NCBI GenBank assembly: GCA_936450465.1
Contig: OW388296.1
Coordinates: 42,140,448-42,204,447 of the forward strand
Reading direction: 5' to 3'
Length of the DNA stretch: 64,000 nucleotides
Source: Gibbula magus
Taxonomy: Eukaryota > Mollusca > Gastropoda > Trochida > Trochidae
The notes beneath the pieces are model-generated. The model did no database searches. It was not told the origin of the DNA and saw nothing but the letters and a program-made list of their open reading frames with translations. This document shows, in pieces, positions 12,123-23,483 of this stretch. The translations under genes and the position numbers were made by a program. The number at the start of each line of letters is the position of its first letter. Positions within the stretch are counted from its first letter, which is position 1.

Positions 12123-12187
12123 CTGGTTCCCTGGGTCAGTTGCGCTGCGCTACAGCAAAGCGCAGCGTAACTGACCCAGGGAACCAG
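12123..12187. other. 65-bp near-perfect hairpin (29-bp arms)
   Basis: The arms at 12123-12151 and 12159-12187 are complementary at 28 of 29 positions, and the one mismatch would be G-U in RNA. The loop is ACAGCAA. The arms start CTGGTTCCCTGGGTCAGTT and are much more GC-rich than the surroundings. No target duplication was seen. It could be a minimal foldback element or a structured RNA precursor; the sequence alone does not decide. Confidence 0.9.
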
Positions 12188-12745
12188 GACACCTAACGCT
12201 TTGAGAGAATTGTCAAGTTCGGAGACAATTAATATCTACTTTATCGTGACATGAAATACTGCCGCTGAGAATGCCAATTATCTGTGCACTTTTTCACAAA
12301 ATGCAAAGCCTCTTGTGGGCTATATCAGATTTGACATGGCAATAAGAAGTATGTCTGTGACACGTCATCTAGACTAATCATTGGTGGCTTCAAGCAACTT
12401 CACGTTAAACTCCTAGAGAAATAAAACAAATTTTCACAAGTTAACAACATATTTGAACATGTCAAAACCTGATCCTTTCATTGTCGAAGATTTATTTGTC
12501 TGTTATAAAACAACTTTATTCAATTGAGTCTTTGAAGGGCATTTATAAATGAAATACTTGAGATTCATATTATATATACACACGACGTTCTGGAGGATAA
12601 TCATATTCCTTCATCAGGTGAAATGTGGGACATATCAAGGTAGGATACATATATACGGAATATTAACAATTGTGAGGCAAATGAGTTTGAATTATTCGAG
12701 GAGGTCTGTATTAAGGTTTCACTGTAATGATACTATTTACAGAAA
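12188..12745. other. Unassigned DNA
   Basis: No repeat or coding signal was recognised between the hairpin and the next MITE. A frame of 93 codons starting at 12549 runs into the MITE and is not convincing. Confidence 0.4.
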
Positions 12746-13222
12746 TACACTCACATTCAAAAGAAACGTCGCCATATATAATAAAATGTATTTTAATCCA
12801 CAACCGATGCATACGATTGAAACCGAATAACACCATGTCTTTAGAAGTCAACTAAGCTATATTTGAAGTTTAAAAACGTTGTCTGTTCATATTTCTGAGA
12901 AACAAACACATCAACAAATTTAACTTTAGGTAGGTTATATATTGTCGAACACATCATTTGTTAACTAAATTTCTACATTGTATAATTTTTCAACTTAAAT
13001 GCCAATCATTCTGGCCAAAACCCACTTTGAAAAAGCGATTTTAGCACCCCAAGTGTATTTGAATTGACATAAAAATAAAAGTTTTAAGCTCTGATGTACG
13101 AAATTGTGAGTACCTATTAACTGAACATGAGCCTATCGAATACATTTAATCAACTTTTTCAAACAGAAGTATTTGGTTATATACTCTCTTAATTTGGGTA
13201 CGTTTCTTTTGCACGTGAGTAT
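12746..13222. mobile_element. MITE with CAAAAGAAACGT termini
   Basis: The termini are TACACTCACATTCAAAAGAA and, inverted, ATACTCACGTGCAAAAGAAA, followed inward by CGT. The interior matches the copy at 32158-32735 (shared blocks include TTTTAGCACCCCA and CGATTGAAAC). At about 477 bp it has no transposase frame. The TA-rich ends are consistent with a Tc1/mariner-type TA target, which is inference. Confidence 0.8.
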
Positions 13223-13564
13223 ATATGGACGTGTAAGTAATTACACTTTGTAGCACAAACATCGGCATTTGTAACTTGTGAGCATGGATAGATTTAGTGT
13301 TTAAGGGAAGAACGAACTGAATGTTACGATATGAGTAATTCTGAACTTTTAAATAAGATGCCACAGTTGTAACATATTCCAAATTAACATACTCGTTTAT
13401 CTACATGCACTTTTAAAAGTAAACAAAACAATGACGATTGTTACGTTCTATCTGATTTTAATGAGATTGCCAACATTGCCGCGATATATGAGTTCTGTAC
13501 AATGGACAACGCATGACATGGCAAAATGTTTAGTAGTTGTGAAGTGATGAGTATATATGTGAAG

Positions 13565-13899
13565 GGGACTAGGTGACGGAGACAATGTGACGGGGACAAG
13601 ATGACGATGACAATGTGACGGGCACAAGGTGACTTGGTCAATGTGACAGGGACAAGGTGACGGGGACAAGGTGACGAGGACAAGGTGACTGGGACAAAGT
13701 GACGGGGACAAAGTGACTCGGACAATGTTACGATGACAATGTGACGGGGACAAGGTGACGAGGACAAAGTAACGAGTCAAGGTGACAGGGACAAGGTGAC
13801 AGGGAGAATGTGGCAGGAAAAAGATGACGAGGACAATGTGGCGGGAACAAAGTGACGAGGACAAGGTGACAGGGACAAGGTGACGATGACAAGGTGATG
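13565..13899. repeat. 14-bp minisatellite array, short copy
   Basis: About 24 units of the same 14-mer as at 1-1659 (GTGACGGGGACAAG type), with one interrupted unit near 13770. It precedes copy B exactly as the long array precedes copy A, so the array was part of the duplicated segment and has since changed about five-fold in length. Confidence 0.95.
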
Positions 13900-14621
13900 A
13901 TGATGCCAGAAACATTTAGACCACAAGACAAATTCATATGATTTCACCCTAAGAAATTAAGTTCGCTTGGAAAGTGTTTGATATCGTGCATAAATAGAAC
14001 AAACTTCACACACAAAAAAAGTCTTCGAGTTAAGTTTCCCCAACTTATACCCCGATGGAAGAGTCATTTATTTTAAATTCCATAACCCAGACATTTTCTT
14101 ATAAGAACTTAATGGCATAGGTTACAAAGTAAATTGAGATGTCGAAGAGATTATATGATTTAACGATTGCATTGTTTCTTTTGGAGGTCAAACAGTACGA
14201 GACGTCAAGTTATTTGATCAAGTCTTTAAGACAGCGATTTCTTCAATTTCAAATTCAATTAAATTTGACTCAACTTCAGGTCCTGTTCGCTACAAGCAAT
14301 ACTTGATAACCTATCCATAACTCCTATTTCTTCAAATTCATGAGCACATGAAAGTGTCAATTATTTAGGATTCAACATAGTTAGTCAAAACATTTGATCT
14401 TGTCTTGTGCACAATGCAAGAGACAGTATTACACTGTATAAACATTCAGTTACAATTAAATCGCTCAAGCACATACATATTACTTACATACTTGCAATAC
14501 TGGCGATTCCATCTTTATCCATTTATAGAATGAGTGAGATTCAAGTCAATTACGTTTGCCCTTAACAACGTCAAACACTGTACTCTTGTCTGTTGAACAA
14601 GGAATGCTTCCACTTCATCAA

Positions 14622-14911
14622 GGGGGCGGGATAGCGCAGTGGTTAGCGTGTTCGGCTTCGTGGTTCGAATCCCGCCAGGGGCATGGCAACTTTGTCTGCA
14701 GTAGAGAACTGTTCTACACGCAGTAAGGTTTGGGTGCAATGCTACACTGGATTTCAGTGCATGGTTCGCTAGTTCCAACCAATGTTCGCAGGTTTCACCA
14801 CAATTCATAGCCACATGGCGGTGCGGGCTATCTCCCTGCAATATTACTAGCAGTGAAAAACTCTTGAAAGCGGCGTTAAACCCCACCTCACCTCAACTCA
14901 TCTCAATTCAT
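14622..14911 (+). mobile_element. tRNA-derived SINE with deleted anticodon region
   Basis: The head GGGGCGGGATAGCGCAGTGG holds a Pol III A box, and GGTTCGAATCCC is the B box. Between them the stretch corresponding to ATCAAGAGGTCCGG is missing compared with other copies, shortening the tRNA-like part. Body and tail are as in the family, ending GGCGTTAAACCCC then CTCACCTCAACTC. Confidence 0.92.
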
Positions 14912-15213
14912 AATTGAGCGTTGTTCCAGAAACAGTGTCACTGCTCAGCAGCGCTTTGAGCTACAAGCAATCATTAGTATCCAATTACTTATTTCTTCAA
15001 ACTCTTGGGCACATTAAAGTGTCAATTACATTTGCCCTTAACAGTGTCCAAAACAAAATTCTTGTCTGATGAACAATGATTTTTTCGATGAAGTTATCGA
15101 ACGATTGTTATACATTTATTCCTCTATTTAAACCTACAATTAAATGCTACTCTCCCCAGCAATAATCAGCATTGATCTTCCATCTTTGAAGATGCGTGTC
15201 AATTACACTTACA

Positions 15214-15549
15214 CTTAAAGGGGCAGTATCACGTTTGATGAACTGAATTTTTAAATAATGTCACTAAAAGTAAAAAACCCTTCACTCTTGGGAAAATCTA
15301 GTTAAAAATGAGTGTACATGGTTCGGTAAAGCCATAGGAATCGTTTTTGTAATTCGAAATAATAAAATATGTTCACATTAAAGTGACCGACATGCAATTT
15401 TTGCTTTATGCGCAACACCGTTATCACCATTAGGGATAATTGGTAATAAGATGTTTTACCCTCTAAAGTAAATATTAGAGTTATGAACTATAATGATACT
15501 GGGGAAAATTAAAATATGAATTTGCAAAAAACGTGCTACAGCCCCTTTC
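15214..15549 (-). mobile_element. MITE of the GGGGCAGTAGCACG family (copy B orthologue of 2884-3206)
   Basis: Has the same insertion site and orientation as the copy in segment A. Starts TTAAAGGGGCAGTATCACG and ends ACGTGCTACAGCCCC. The shared position shows it was present before A and B separated. Confidence 0.8.
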
Positions 15550-15929
15550 ATAATGTCAAATACTTTGTTCCTGTCTGGCGGACAAGGAATTCCTCAGTTG
15601 TACACTTACGACCCTATATAAACCTTTAAGTAAAGGTAACTTGCTCCAGCACTTAAAGATGCATCCATTGGGTTTCATTAAAAATTATTTCGATTTAATT
15701 CGTGCCAACATACGATATGTACTGATTTCAATTGAAACAATTACACTCAACTTCTATATTCATCCCCAATTGTCAAATATATGATATTTACTACTTTCCA
15801 ATTAAAATCGAACAAATCATTATACATGTGTAGAAACTATACGCCCAATGTACATGCACAGTAGTTATAAGACCTATTTTACATCATCAACCAAAATTTT
15901 GTTGTGTCTGTTGTAAATAAGTTTTGACT

Positions 15930-16957
15930 AATTGACGCGCGCCACACGCTGTGCATTGTCCGGTTTTCGATCAGAAATCGATACTTTTACCTTTATATTG
16001 CCGGTATACTGAGTCGACAATCATCAAAACGGCAATTTTCGGCAAAAGTCAGTACTTCTTGATAAAATAACACAACGTTTGGAACATGTGACCCCAAAGA
16101 ACACAATGGATGTGCCTTTAATCGCTGCCAGCAATACTGGATTGCCAACCTTTCTCCATCTACAATGTTGAGTCAATCATGTGCTCAGATAGTGTCAAAT
16201 ACGTTTGCACTGAATAATGTCAAACAATATGTTGTCTGACGGACAATGCATTCTTGTATATTTATTACACGTGTACATTATCTAAACTAGACATTATATA
16301 GGACTCGCTCCATCACTCACGTCTTGATCAATATGTGTCAATCTGCAACACGTCAATCGTGTGCTAAGATACCTGTCAAAACATTAATCTTGCTTAATTA
16401 ATATTTCAGTTAATCACATACACACGTCTTCCTTTATATAAACGTTCGATTAAATGTGACTCGCTCCAGCACGTACTTCAGTTCTCGCTATGATCAATAC
16501 TGGATCGTCAATATTTATCCATTACGAATAAGTCAATCATGTGCTAATATATCAATTATTTTGCACTTAATAATGTCAAACAAGTGTTTCTTTCCTGATG
16601 GACAATAACTTATAAACTTTCAATTAAATGTCACCGGCTCAAGCACTTACTTCAGAGCGCGTTATCAGCAGATCTGGATCGTCAGCATTTGATCATGTGC
16701 TCAGATACTTGTCATTTACATTTGCACTAATAATGTCAAATAATTTGTTCTTGCCTTGTGACTTCCTCATTCAAGAGCACACTTTCCACTCTCTCTAAAC
16801 ATTCATTTAAATGTGACTCGCTCTTGTAATACTGATCTTCTATCTTTATTCAGCATATGTCATTAATTCTATCTCTATCCTCTAAGTAAAGAATTCATAC
16901 TTATCTGTATTATATATATAATTACCCATATGCTGAATGGCAGAAGTGGAGTCGTAT
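15930..16957. repeat. Satellite-like block of diverged ~170-200 bp units, absent from copy A
   Basis: A recurring series of phrases marks the units: CAATCATGTGCTCAGAT, then TGTCAAATACGTTTGCACT, AATAATGTCAAACAA, GTCTGACGGACAATG, TATAAACATTC and ATGTGACTCGCTCCAGCAC. Clear starts are near 16170, 16355, 16535 and 16690. Single diverged units of the same kind occur inside A and B (for example 2275-2350, 2640-2720 and 15000-15080). In copy A the flanks join directly near 3590. Confidence 0.7.
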
Positions 16958-17798
16958 TCTCCATGCACGTATCACTTCTGTCTGGCGTAATTCCTCGTCT
17001 TTGACATAATAGAAATTTGTTTGTCACTGTAGTAGGTCGTTATTGTATTCGATAAAAAGAGAAAAGAACGGGTAATAAAAATATTCGTGAGAAATGTGTG
17101 TCTTGCCATTGCTCTTTCTGGAATTCGCACTATTTTTGAAACAATCATATGACACATTTGCTCGAGTAATAATCGCGATTTATCACATTAGTAAATCATG
17201 TCACAGAATGAGTTTCTGGCTAAAACTAACCAACAAATTTAAATCTCTAGTGCTTTGAGTCTGTAACCTTTTTAAGTCTCTTTAATATATATTTGTTCTT
17301 ATATTAATCATCTTTTTGTTTGTTGCATATATGTCTTATGCAGACAAAATGATTTTTGCTTTTGTCATATTTCATTCCACACAATCATACGTTTGACCAT
17401 TTTGGGTTATTTTGTAATAATCATATCATTCTTAACTGAAATTAATAATCCAAATGCCAACGAGAAAATCAAAACCACGAATCAATAGGAACGTTAAAGT
17501 GATGTAAAATAATTCATAATTCTTACGGTTGTGTATACATAAAATTATGTATCTTTGATTTAATGAGCTATGAAAAATCTATTTTCTTAGCCTAACGTCA
17601 TTTCGCATTTGCTAATTTGATTTCCTGAAGAAAGAATTCGATTCTGGACCACTCTGTCAATGTTTCTTATAAAACATCATTTATCACCATCGACTCAACT
17701 CAAAAGCTAAAAATATTTTAATCACTCTTCCAAACAACCTCATCAACTAAGAAGTTCTTAATGTCAGACAAATTATCTGATCACTCGTCTAATTTGAA

Positions 17799-17835
17799 CT
17801 GAACAGTGTCAGAACATCCTGACATCAGTGTTCAG
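17799..17835. other. 37-bp imperfect hairpin, copy B equivalent of 4448-4484
   Basis: CTGAACAGTGTCAG, spacer AACATC, CTGACATCAGTGTTCAG. The stem is retained relative to copy A, including a change in the bulge region. Confidence 0.5.
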
Positions 17836-18021
17836 ATTACTGATCAATCATGCACAAATGTCAATATCCTTTTTCCATTTATCTTTATCTTTATATCATC
17901 GGTACCTGAAATTGAATTCGTATACGAGCCTCACAAGATAAATGAAAGAGATATTTGCTATTTTCAGTGAATGTTAATGTTTTCGAAATATTGACAGTTA
18001 ACAATAAATAATCCACTTATA

Positions 18022-18838
18022 CTGAACAGCAAAAGAAACGCTAGTCCACTGTAACAATTTCGTAATTAAGTGATTACGCTGTTTTCAGAACATTTATAAT
18101 ATCAGAGCATTTAAATGTTGTTGACATGATGTGAATAACGTGTAGAACAGCATGCAGACATAACGAAAAGTCAATACTGATGTAGAACTTCTGCAGAGCA
18201 TTATCTTGTGCCATAGTCATTCTTTAGGAAACAGCCACATAATGTTCAGATGATTAGGGCCCAATTCACTTTTAAATGCAATTGGAACTTGTGAAAACAC
18301 TACAATGAAGTTGTTTGTTGCAAAACTCCTGTCTTTGCTGATGTTGATTTGACGTTATGACGTCATTTTGAATTCCATTCAGAATGTTTCCATGGGTCTC
18401 ATTTTGGTAAAACTTCAAGGTTTTGCATTCTTTTCGGTACCAAGGTGTTCCACGAGCACATTTGAAGTGCAAACTGGTCAGCATGCAATCGGCCAATATC
18501 CCAGTTTCCGAAAATTTCGTGTTTTTTTGGCCAAGCATTAACTTCTTAACCGTCGAGGCTAGAGTCACAATTCGGGGTCCTTTTCACAGAGCAGGTCTCG
18601 GATTACGACATGAGGAATTGGAATTTTACCAGGCTCATGCAGATCATGTTACCGGGACAACATGTCACGTGTATTTTCGCGAACTAATACCATTACACTT
18701 TGCAATCGTAACCATTTGTATCATCAGTACCTATAGCTCAAAATGTTCTCTGACATTTACTAATGATATGACAGACCATAGGCTGATATGAAAACAGAAA
18801 CTATAATCATAAAAACTCGCGTTTCTTTTGCTGTTCAG
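18022..18838. mobile_element. 817-bp TA-flanked DNA transposon remnant with 20-bp inverted ends
   Basis: Begins CTGAACAGCAAAAGAAACGC and ends with its exact reverse complement. TA lies on each side (18020-18021 and 18839-18840). Copy A at about 4680 keeps the empty site (CCACATATATCAG), so this insertion followed the duplication. A TA target and short inverted ends fit Tc1/mariner-type elements. A 122-codon frame (18423-18791, +) and a 98-codon minus frame lie inside. Neither shows a DDE motif I can recognise, so the copy is probably non-autonomous. Confidence 0.88.
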
Positions 18839-19578
18839 TATATGTCAGTATAAACCTCTCTTTGGCTGTCTTTATCTTTATATCATCTGTACCTAGAATG
18901 GATTTAATATACAAATGTAACAAGATTGAAAAATCTATGTAAAATACATGTACGTGACTTGAACAGATTTTTATTTCCCCACAATTCAAATGACGTACTG
19001 TCTGGAAGTTAAATAACACATTTCAATATTCGTTTTATTGATGCTAGAGATTTTTGTTTATGATTTAAGTTTAATCATTGGATACTTAAATATATATGTA
19101 TTTAGCTAAGTTTAACGATGGAATTCTATTTGATTATTTGAACAATAACATAGTCTGACCAAATAAAATGTTTAAGATATAACTTGTTCTTATCTGTAAA
19201 TAATAAGGGCATATTAGCATGAAATGATACGCGTCCTAAATGACATTATTGCCTTACACTTATACCGAACCCGCAATTCCAATTTTCCCTTTAATATGTC
19301 TACCAACATCAATCATATAAGGCGATGATTAGATGTTTGACATTTGAGGCAGAAATGTCCGTACTATTTCGAATCTGATCAAGATAATTTCATAACCGAA
19401 ATTTACTTTGATGTTATGTAGGTAAATATAATTTACTATTGATTTCTAATTATAATTACATCGCAATTCAAAGTACGTTAATAGCATGAATTTAGTGTCG
19501 GTTATGAATTTCCAAAGCACTTAATGAGTTAAACAGTGATATTGATATTTCAACATGTTAATATAATAATAATATTTT

Positions 19579-20095
19579 TTAGCTGTAGCACGTTTTTTTG
19601 GCAAATTATGTTTCATCAAATTTTCCATGTATTATTAATTTTTTGTTATCATATATTGTTACGTTGGAGGGTAAAACATCTCATTACACGCCCCAATATC
19701 CATAGAAAACGACTATCCGTATTGGCAGAAATTGATGCGATGTATACGGCGACAGTGGTGTTGAACTCTTCAGCGTTAGAGGTAGATTTGTAGATCTCAT
19801 GAGAATTTGAGTTTTCGACCATTGCATCATTTTCAAAACTCTACCCTGAGTGTTTAGGTATCGCTTCATAAGTCAGATCACTTGAACTACTTTCGAATGG
19901 CCATTTTAATGTGAACACATAAAATGTCCGTTCGATGAGAAATGGACTCGCATGGCTTAACCGAATCATCTACATTCATTTTGGAACTCTTTTTATTGAC
20001 TGAGAGGTATTATTCATTCATTGGCAACACTTATTTAACTTTTCGAGAGATCACTTTATTTCAGCAAGAAAAATGTGCTACAGCGCCTTTTATTG
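19579..20095. mobile_element. Long diverged member of the GGGGCAGTAGCACG MITE family
   Basis: The left end reads AGCTGTAGCACGTTTTTTTG and the right end AATGTGCTACAGCGCC. The interior shares GAGGGTAAAACATCTCATTA and GGCCATTTTAATGTGAACAC with other copies. At about 517 bp it is larger than the 351-bp copy at 62171. No coding frame was seen. Confidence 0.7.
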
Positions 20096-20394
20096 AGGTT
20101 TAAATCATTCATATTTATCTCATAATATCGATGTAAAGACAGATATGTTCATCTATTCCCATGTGATCTGACAAACATATATCGCATAACAAACGTGCAA
20201 AATCAAAGGTGTGTTTACAATTGGTTCAAGGCGAACGGACCAAACACAATTCAGTCTGCATGAGTTGCACGTGTTTTTTGCTTTTTACAGCCCAGATTCT
20301 AAATGTGCACGGGATACACGTGCGATTGAGTTGTTTACATTACGGAATTTCCGTGTCTGCACGATCTTCGTGTACGATCAAACTGTTTCAGCCG

Positions 20395-20796
20395 TCTGAT
20401 TAAAATCGACGGTTTTCCTAGAAATACAAATTGCAAAATAGTGCATCTACCGGGATAGAAACTCATATCGTTCAGAGGTTTCCTCGCAAAACCGTCTGAT
20501 AACAGCCCGTAGACTCCCAGGTTCTGACGCACTTTAGTTAACCAGTCACAAGACGTCCAACAAAAGCTTTCGGTGCGAGAAGCTAGGGGCAGATAACTCC
20601 AAACAGCTCTTCTTTCGTCCGTTCCGAAAGCTTTCAAAACAGCGACCGTTTAAAAACTATGAAGTGATTGGTCAGCTATTTGACTGGGCTTTGGCTGCGC
20701 TGTGTTCTCAGACCTTGTGGCGAGGAATCTACGGAACATGTTCGTATCCCGGTAGATGCATTATTTTATTCCTCGGAACAAGGTCGATTTTAATCA
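20395..20796. mobile_element. 402-bp inverted-repeat element
   Basis: Ends in TCTGATTAAAATCGAC and its exact inverse. A second inverted stretch follows inside (TGCATCTACCGGGATA at 20442-20457 and its inverse at 20742-20757), then TTCCTCGC on both arms, so the arms are similar over roughly 100 bp with gaps. A 100-codon minus frame spans it and probably reflects composition only. No transposase was found. Confidence 0.8.
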
Positions 20797-21073
20797 GATT
20801 GACTGTTTCAGAGCCAAACAATTGAACGTGGCGGTTCGTTTCTCCCACAATGTCATAATATCGTTTTTAATGTTGGGTCAAACTTATGCATTAAAATGTA
20901 TAACAAGCTATTGCATTCGCGAACGAGTAATGGAGCTGGAGCAAATTTATATATGACACTCGCGACAAAAGTTAACACCAGGTCGTAAAGTCTGTAAGAT
21001 ACAGTGGTTGTGTAATGATATCATGTAAATGCTTAGGATTGTTAGAAACATGCATCACAAATTGCAGTTTAAA

Positions 21074-21296
21074 GGGACACTGCGTCGAGGATAAAAATGA
21101 GTCTCATCTTTATCTCACTAAGCTGATAAGAGTGTCTGCTAACGAGTTATGCTTCACTTCACTGTCTACAAGTAGTAGTGTTTATTACCAGTTACATCAA
21201 TTGTATGAAATTCTGTGTCTGTGACTTGTTAGCAGACATGTTAATCGGCATAGGTAGATACACATGATCTGGTTTTTATTCTCGACGCGGTGTCCC
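21074..21296. mobile_element. 223-bp MITE with 24-bp inverted ends
   Basis: The left end starts GGGACACTGCGTCGAGGATA and the right end, inverted, GGGACACCGCGTCGAGAATA; 22 of 24 positions match. The flanks are TTTAAA on the left and TGGAAAC on the right, with no clear target duplication. It is non-coding. Confidence 0.85.
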
Positions 21297-21688
21297 TGGA
21301 AACATTCCAACGTTGGTAAGGGGCTGAAGGCTTGATGAAATATCTTTATTATTATCTTTACTGCATGTAAAGGTTGTGTACTTACATCTGAAAAACAATC
21401 AATTAATTAATAAGGTTTTGGTAAATGTGCATATTGTAAACAGCGATCCAATTCAAGTTTTTGAAAAATGTTATATTCTCAACATGGACTTTATTAAAAG
21501 TAAATCTCAAGTGCAACGACTACTACTTAATACTGTTATTTCACAAAGCAAAACTGCTTCAATGCATTGGAAAGTGTACTATGCGAAATCAACACAAAGA
21601 AAGTACCGTATAGTATTTTACACAAACTTATTTGTCTTGTGCCAATATACAGTCAGGGACATGTCGGCTTTCCGTCTCGTTACAATGG

Positions 21689-21855
21689 GACGGTATGCCG
21701 TCTAAAAATTATTGTCTCATAAAGATGGCATGCAGTCTATAAAACGTATAAGACGGTATCCCGTCTTAATGATTCAGGGGAGAGTTCATTGTGTCAAATG
21801 TTAAAAAGTTAAGACGGCATGCCATCTTCATATTTCACAAGACGGCATACTGTCT
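21689..21855. repeat. Left subterminal palindrome cluster (5 copies)
   Basis: Imperfect copies of AGACGGCATGCCGTCT lie at 21689, 21723, 21751, 21812 and 21840, separated by AT-rich spacers of about 12 to 45 bp. These may be transposase-binding sites or hairpins; their role is inferred from position alone. Confidence 0.85.
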
Positions 21856-21899
21856 CATATTTAAAAATATAACAGCATGGCTGTATTGAGCTTACTTGG

Positions 21900-22012
21900 G
21901 AGTTACCGACTGAGGCCGAGGTGTTCCAGTTAGAGCCCTCGCGCACGTGAATCACGAGGCCGAGATGTTCATGTTTCACGTGCTCGATGGTTCGTCTAAC
22001 TTGAACCCAATC
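21900..22012. other. Inverted repeat inside the 3.7-kb transposon
   Basis: CCAGTTAGAGCCCTCGCGCA (from about 21924) is followed at about 21974-22012 by an approximate inverse containing CACGTGCTCGATGGTTCG and CTAACTTGAAC. The motif GAGGCCGAGRTGTTC also occurs twice directly (about 21911 and 21957). Probably part of the transposon body. Confidence 0.55.
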
Positions 22013-22277
22013 TCAACACTACATAAAACCACAAACAGAAATTTACAACACTTTAGTTTTATTTTCACTTCTCGTTTGTTTGACATATTAGGGTAAAAGA
22101 GACGCGTCCTTGTCAGAAAAAAGGGTCTATATTAGGCAGCTCACAGAAAGCATGAACTAATCGTGATGCACGTGGAAATGTACAAGTTGGTACTGTCAAT
22201 ATCAATATCGTCAGCTTACATAAAAAACAACAACCCCCAATACAACATATTGTGTTTATAAAATTTGTGCACTTCCA

Positions 22278-23483
22278 TTTAAAGTTACTGCAGCGCGTTT
22301 ATTTTTTTTTATTAAAGTTTATACAATTTATTACGTTTAGAGGGTAAAACATCTCATTACCCGACCCAATAAGCCGTAACAGTAGAAAAATGTTTATCCG
22401 TATTGGTTTAAATTGGTGCGATCTGAAACTGACAGTTTTGTGGAAGTCTTCAGTGTGAGTAGTACATGTAGTTTGCTTGGTTTCATGCAATTTGGAGAGG
22501 TTGACAGCAAGATAGTTGTCCATTCCATCATGCCATATTTTAACTCCACTCTGAGTGTTAAAGAACCATTGAGTATGTTAGTGTTTTAACTACAACATTA
22601 TGTTTATGTGTATCAATCGCTAGGGAAATCTACAAAACTATGACACATAATTTTCATATCACTATCCGATGAAATTTGGTTTTAAAGACAAGTTGGCCTT
22701 AGATTAAAACGCGTCAATAGAATTTAACGTCATATTAACAGCCTTTCCTTTTCTGCATAAAAAAGTACCACAGACTAATAAGGATTTCCTAGGCGTGTTG
22801 GCTTATCAATTTCACGAAGCTCGTTTTTTCAACTGTATTCGTCCCTTCTCACACATTACTGAATGTGACAATTGTTATATTATCTTTTTACCTGTTAAAT
22901 GGTACTTTATTGTGATTATACCAGCAAACTATGACAGATATAGTATGTATATATTCTCATTGATTATATAATTCAAGCAACGTACCTTGTTGGGAAATAC
23001 ATTCATTTTAATATCTGTAGAAACTACATAATTGAAAGAAATGCATGGTAAATAAATTAATAAACGCCAAAAACTGTATTTTATATTTTGTGAAGTAATC
23101 ATAAATGGTCTCTTTTATTTGTTTGTTTACATTGTGGGAGTAAACCACAATGTTTTGCGCTTGAAAATAATACACATGATCTATATGTAGACTTTATTAT
23201 TTAAGTGCGAATTCTCTTCTTATTTTTGGTCGAAAAACTAAATCTGCGAAAAATTAAGAGTATATATTTCAATACGATTGGTTTTTAGAAATGTCTATTA
23301 ACATAATCAATGGCTTTTACAGAAATAGCTAAATCAGTCTGAACGCTTGAACTACTTTCGAATGTTTAGTGTGAACACCTTAAAATGGCCGCTAAGGGAA
23401 ACATTGGTAACACTGAAATTTTATGTTTCTCTTCGTGAGAGCAATGTATTTTAGAAAGAACAGCGTGCTACAGTTCCTTTAAA
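22278..23483. mobile_element. Nested 1.2-kb member of the GGGGCAGTAGCACG family
   Basis: The left end TTTAAAGTTACTGCAGCGCG and the right end AGCGTGCTACAGTTCCTTTA are inverted and related to the family termini. Internal blocks GAGGGTAAAACATCTCATTA and GTGTGAACACCTTAAAATGG match the copy at 19579-20095. Extra sequence in the middle (about 22560-23330) makes it much longer. No transposase was recognised. Confidence 0.65.

Larger units (their letters stand above)
13900..19385. repeat. Segmental duplication, copy B (paralogue of 1660-5300)
   Basis: Collinear with copy A over its whole length, apart from two blocks found only here (15930-16957 and 18022-18838) and the SINE head at 14622. The level of difference (frequent substitutions and small indels) indicates an old duplication, unlike the near-identical one at 30.7 kb. 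No coding sequence is shared with A. Confidence 0.9.

Noticed and set aside
18423..18791. 122-codon frame as a transposase inside the 817-bp element
   Set aside because: No DDE/D motif or helix-turn-helix recognised. The overlapping opposite-strand frame is similar in length.
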